Assembly: GCA_022316685.1 (NCBI GenBank) | Contig: JAKJHU010000155.1 | Coordinates: 744,001 to 808,000 of the forward strand | Length of the DNA: 64,000 nt | From: Progne subis subis | Taxonomy: Eukaryota > Chordata > Aves > Passeriformes > Hirundinidae | Reading direction: 5' to 3' | Part shown: positions 61,695 through 64,000 of the stretch, piece after piece | Layout: the number at the start of each line of letters is the position of its first letter | Position numbering within the stretch: the first letter of the stretch is position 1 | Notes under the pieces: model-generated | Databases searched by the model: none | What the model saw: only the letters and a program-made list of their open reading frames with translations | What the model was told of the DNA's origin: nothing | Program-made: the position numbers and the translations under genes

Positions 61695-63831
61695 AAAAAT
61701 CCCATAATCACCCTGGAGGCCTTCACACTCCAACACTCTTTTCTCAGAAAACCAGGACACATCTTTCCTATGATGCAGAATTCAAGTGTACATGGTTCAC
61801 TTCAGTGTATGTTTACGTTTCTAGAGAGATTCAAATAATTAACATAGAAGGGTACCACATGCCAGCATAACTGGGAAATTTGGCAATCTGGCCTCTGAAA
61901 CTTTGCCGCCACAAAATTATTTAAATAATACTGACAGATTTACCTGTCTGCCATCAATATGGACAGACGGACATCAACCGTTTGATTTTCAATCTAAGAT
62001 CTGGAAAGGGCTCCCCGTGGATGTTACATATCAGGCCTTGTAATTCTGAGGTTTGAGATCCCAGGGGGCCCAGTCCCTGGAAATGCCCAACATTCCCAAC
62101 AGATTGCCGCACACAAGTGGGGATTCGGACTGAGATCTCAGGTTTGATGGGTTTAGTGCTCCTCCTGCTGGAGCAGAACGCAAAGTCCCGGCCCCACGGC
62201 TGACCCACACACATCATTTAGCAGCTGCCTCCCAGACTGCAGTGTTAGCTGGAGCCCTGGGAAACAGCCTTACAACCCAGGAATACAAAGAAAACAAGGA
62301 AAAGGAGATATTATGAGGTAAATCGAACTTCTGTTAAAGACACAGAAATTGTAAACTTCCTCTTGCGACAGAGGTGGATTTCTGTGGTTATAAAATGGAA
62401 CTCTACACTGATTTCTTGAAACAGCTCAGGCCAGAGTGTCAAAAGTCCTTTGAGCCCCCTTAAACCAGTGAATATCAAAGGCCCTTAGCAATGCACTAGC
62501 AATTTCACTGGTGTGCAGGAAAAGCGTGTGTTCAGTTAAGGGGTGTGTTCAATTTTCCTTCAATATAAAAGGTAACAGCTTGTACCAAAAGGCAGGAAAA
62601 GACTGAATGGCTCAATACTCTGGGTCCGCAGCTCCTGGTTTAGCCTCTTTTGCACTGGTACACAACCCCTTAAAGGAAAACTGCAGTAGAGAGATACACC
62701 TAATTACTAGACCAAGTCACTGCACGAGTTTTGTTCATTAAAAAAACCAACAAAAACCCCAACAAAACAGGAAGTTATCATTTCAATAAACAATCAGCAC
62801 TTACAGTATGCTTATGAAAAGGAATTCATAGCAATCTCTGCAAAAAAAGGACATTATTCCACAGAAGTGGGGAATGTAATCTACTGTTAAGAAGAAAAAT
62901 TGTCAAAAATTTCTGCAGGTTACCAGGGATCTAAAGTTTCTTGTTTCCAGACCCAGATGTATTCATCCAGACTAAGCTGCCTCTACCTTTCCACAAAACC
63001 TAGATGAATTACATAGGTTAAGTTTTCTTATACATGGATAAATTCACTGCATTTCGTTAATATTCCACTGTAGAGAGTGAAATTTTCTGGGCAGAGACAT
63101 TATCTGATAGTTTTATAAAGTGCTGTGTACATTCACACTGCTATATAAACACTAGTTTATATACAGCAAAGAAAAAAAAAAAGAATCACTGCAGTTTTCC
63201 TTTGGCTTGTTAATGTGTTCACTCTTTTAGCCCATCTCCTGCTCTAGAGATGATTTAATAAATCCCACCGTAGGATACAGTTAAGGAAATTTCAAAGAGC
63301 AGATGGGGCATGACAAAGGCTACATGGAGTCGGTTCTTTCTCACCCAGTTCTCTGTTCTCCTTGCCCATCTTTGTTTTCGTCAGCTGTTCTGTGTTATTT
63401 CTGCTTTCCCTTCTCCTCTCTACCCCAAGGCAGTGTGGTGTCAGTTTCTGCTGCTCCCTTTAACCTTCCCTCCCCACCCCCTAGGAGCTGGCATTGGTCC
63501 TTCTCAACACACACTGGTTACAAACACAGCAAACTTCAAATAAGGGAGAGAAAAAAAAAAACCAAAACGAAACAAAAAAAACCTCAGCGATATGGCACCT
63601 AAACTCCAAAGTAAAACACTGGAAACAAAAGCACAAACTTGTCCTCCATCCGAAGCGGGATTCTCAGCAGAGGCTGCAGCAGAGTCTTCAAGGGAAGATG
63701 TGCCAGATAGAAGGCATGGATCAGCTTCCAGGACTGTAAAAACACAGCCTTAGGGCTTCGAATCACTAAGTGCGCTCCTCTCCAACTTACCAGAAGATCC
63801 TTCTCACTCCAGTCCCGGAGGGGAGGGGTGC

Positions 63832-63959
63832 TCAGTATGGCTTGCTGTCGTTCTTGGAGCGCTTGAGCTGTACTTTCAGGCGCTTCATGCCGATCTGGAA
63901 GCCGTTCATTGACTGAATGGCCGCCTGCGCAGAGACAGGATTGTCGTAACTTACAAAAC
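63832..63959 (-). CDS. CELF1: CELF1 terminal coding exon (C-terminal part of RRM3)
   Basis: The exon begins after an acceptor (CTCCTCAG) with the last two bases of a glycine codon and encodes 41 residues: [20 protein letters not shown], then [20 protein letters not shown] and Y, followed by a TGA at 63832-63834. This is the RNP1 end and C-terminal half of the third RNA-recognition motif of CELF1 (CUGBP1), which binds GU-rich elements to control splicing, translation and mRNA decay. Closely related CELF2 has a very similar C-terminus. CELF1 is preferred because RAPSN is its known neighbour. The rest of the gene lies to the right of the window, and 63960-64000 is intron. Confidence 0.93.
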
Positions 63960-64000
63960 CTGAGGAGAGGAAAACACACAGTTACGCCGTGCCGTGCCGG

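Larger units (their letters stand above)
55050..63831 (-). other. CELF1: Probable CELF1 3' UTR, about 8.8 kb
   Basis: No other gene was found between the CELF1 stop and about 55.05 kb. On the CELF1 strand the sequence is U-rich with several poly(A) hexamers, as expected for this mRNA with a long 3' UTR. Simple sequence within it includes A-rich DNA at 57850-57919 and an AT repeat near 61679-61694. If the distal signal is used the UTR is about 8.8 kb; use of the 60.5-61.0 kb signals would give about 3 kb. The extent is inference. Confidence 0.5.

Overview
The window is vertebrate genomic DNA, almost certainly avian. All genes are intron-containing. CR1 LINE fragments with the typical bird/reptile 3' end (FADDTKLGG reverse-transcriptase remnant, ATTCTATGAT-type tail) lie in an intron. 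Introns are compact, there are sharp CpG islands, and A/C-rich low-complexity tracts of a kind common in bird assemblies occur. I cannot name the species; a passerine or other neoavian is a guess.

Layout, left to right: (1) SLC39A13 (zinc transporter ZIP13), + strand, nine coding exons from 3655 to 15541. Its 5' promoter is not visible and probably lies left of the window. (2) A complete four-exon TMEM178-family gene, + strand, 20495 to 30584, starting in a strong CpG island. It resembles TMEM178B more than TMEM178A. (3) A GC-rich 1.5 kb segment (about 32.5-34.0 kb) with no recognised gene, bracketed by two 60 bp direct repeats and holding a minisatellite. (4) PSMC3 (proteasome ATPase Rpt5), - strand, twelve coding exons, 40897 to 34328, with CR1 remnants in its second intron. 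(5) RAPSN (rapsyn), - strand, eight coding exons, 50459 to 41399, whose last exon sits inside the PSMC3 promoter CpG island. (6) The terminal coding exon of CELF1, - strand, 63959 to 63832, followed by a very long apparent 3' UTR reaching to about 55.05 kb.

The order SLC39A13-PSMC3-RAPSN-CELF1 with these orientations is the conserved block known from human 11p11.2. The exception is the TMEM178-like gene: as I recall the human map, nothing equivalent lies between SLC39A13 and PSMC3. I regard this apparent third TMEM178 paralogue as the most interesting item. The genes do not form one pathway: they cover zinc export from intracellular vesicles, a four-pass membrane protein of a family linked to ER calcium handling, proteasome function, neuromuscular-junction receptor clustering and mRNA regulation.

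Exon boundaries were derived by hand from GT/AG sites, reading frame and family resemblance. Every multi-exon model closes in frame with lengths close to the known proteins (364, 292, 422 and 412 residues). UTR ends, promoters and CpG-island limits are read by eye and are less certain. No tRNA, rRNA, CRISPR or intact mobile element was seen.
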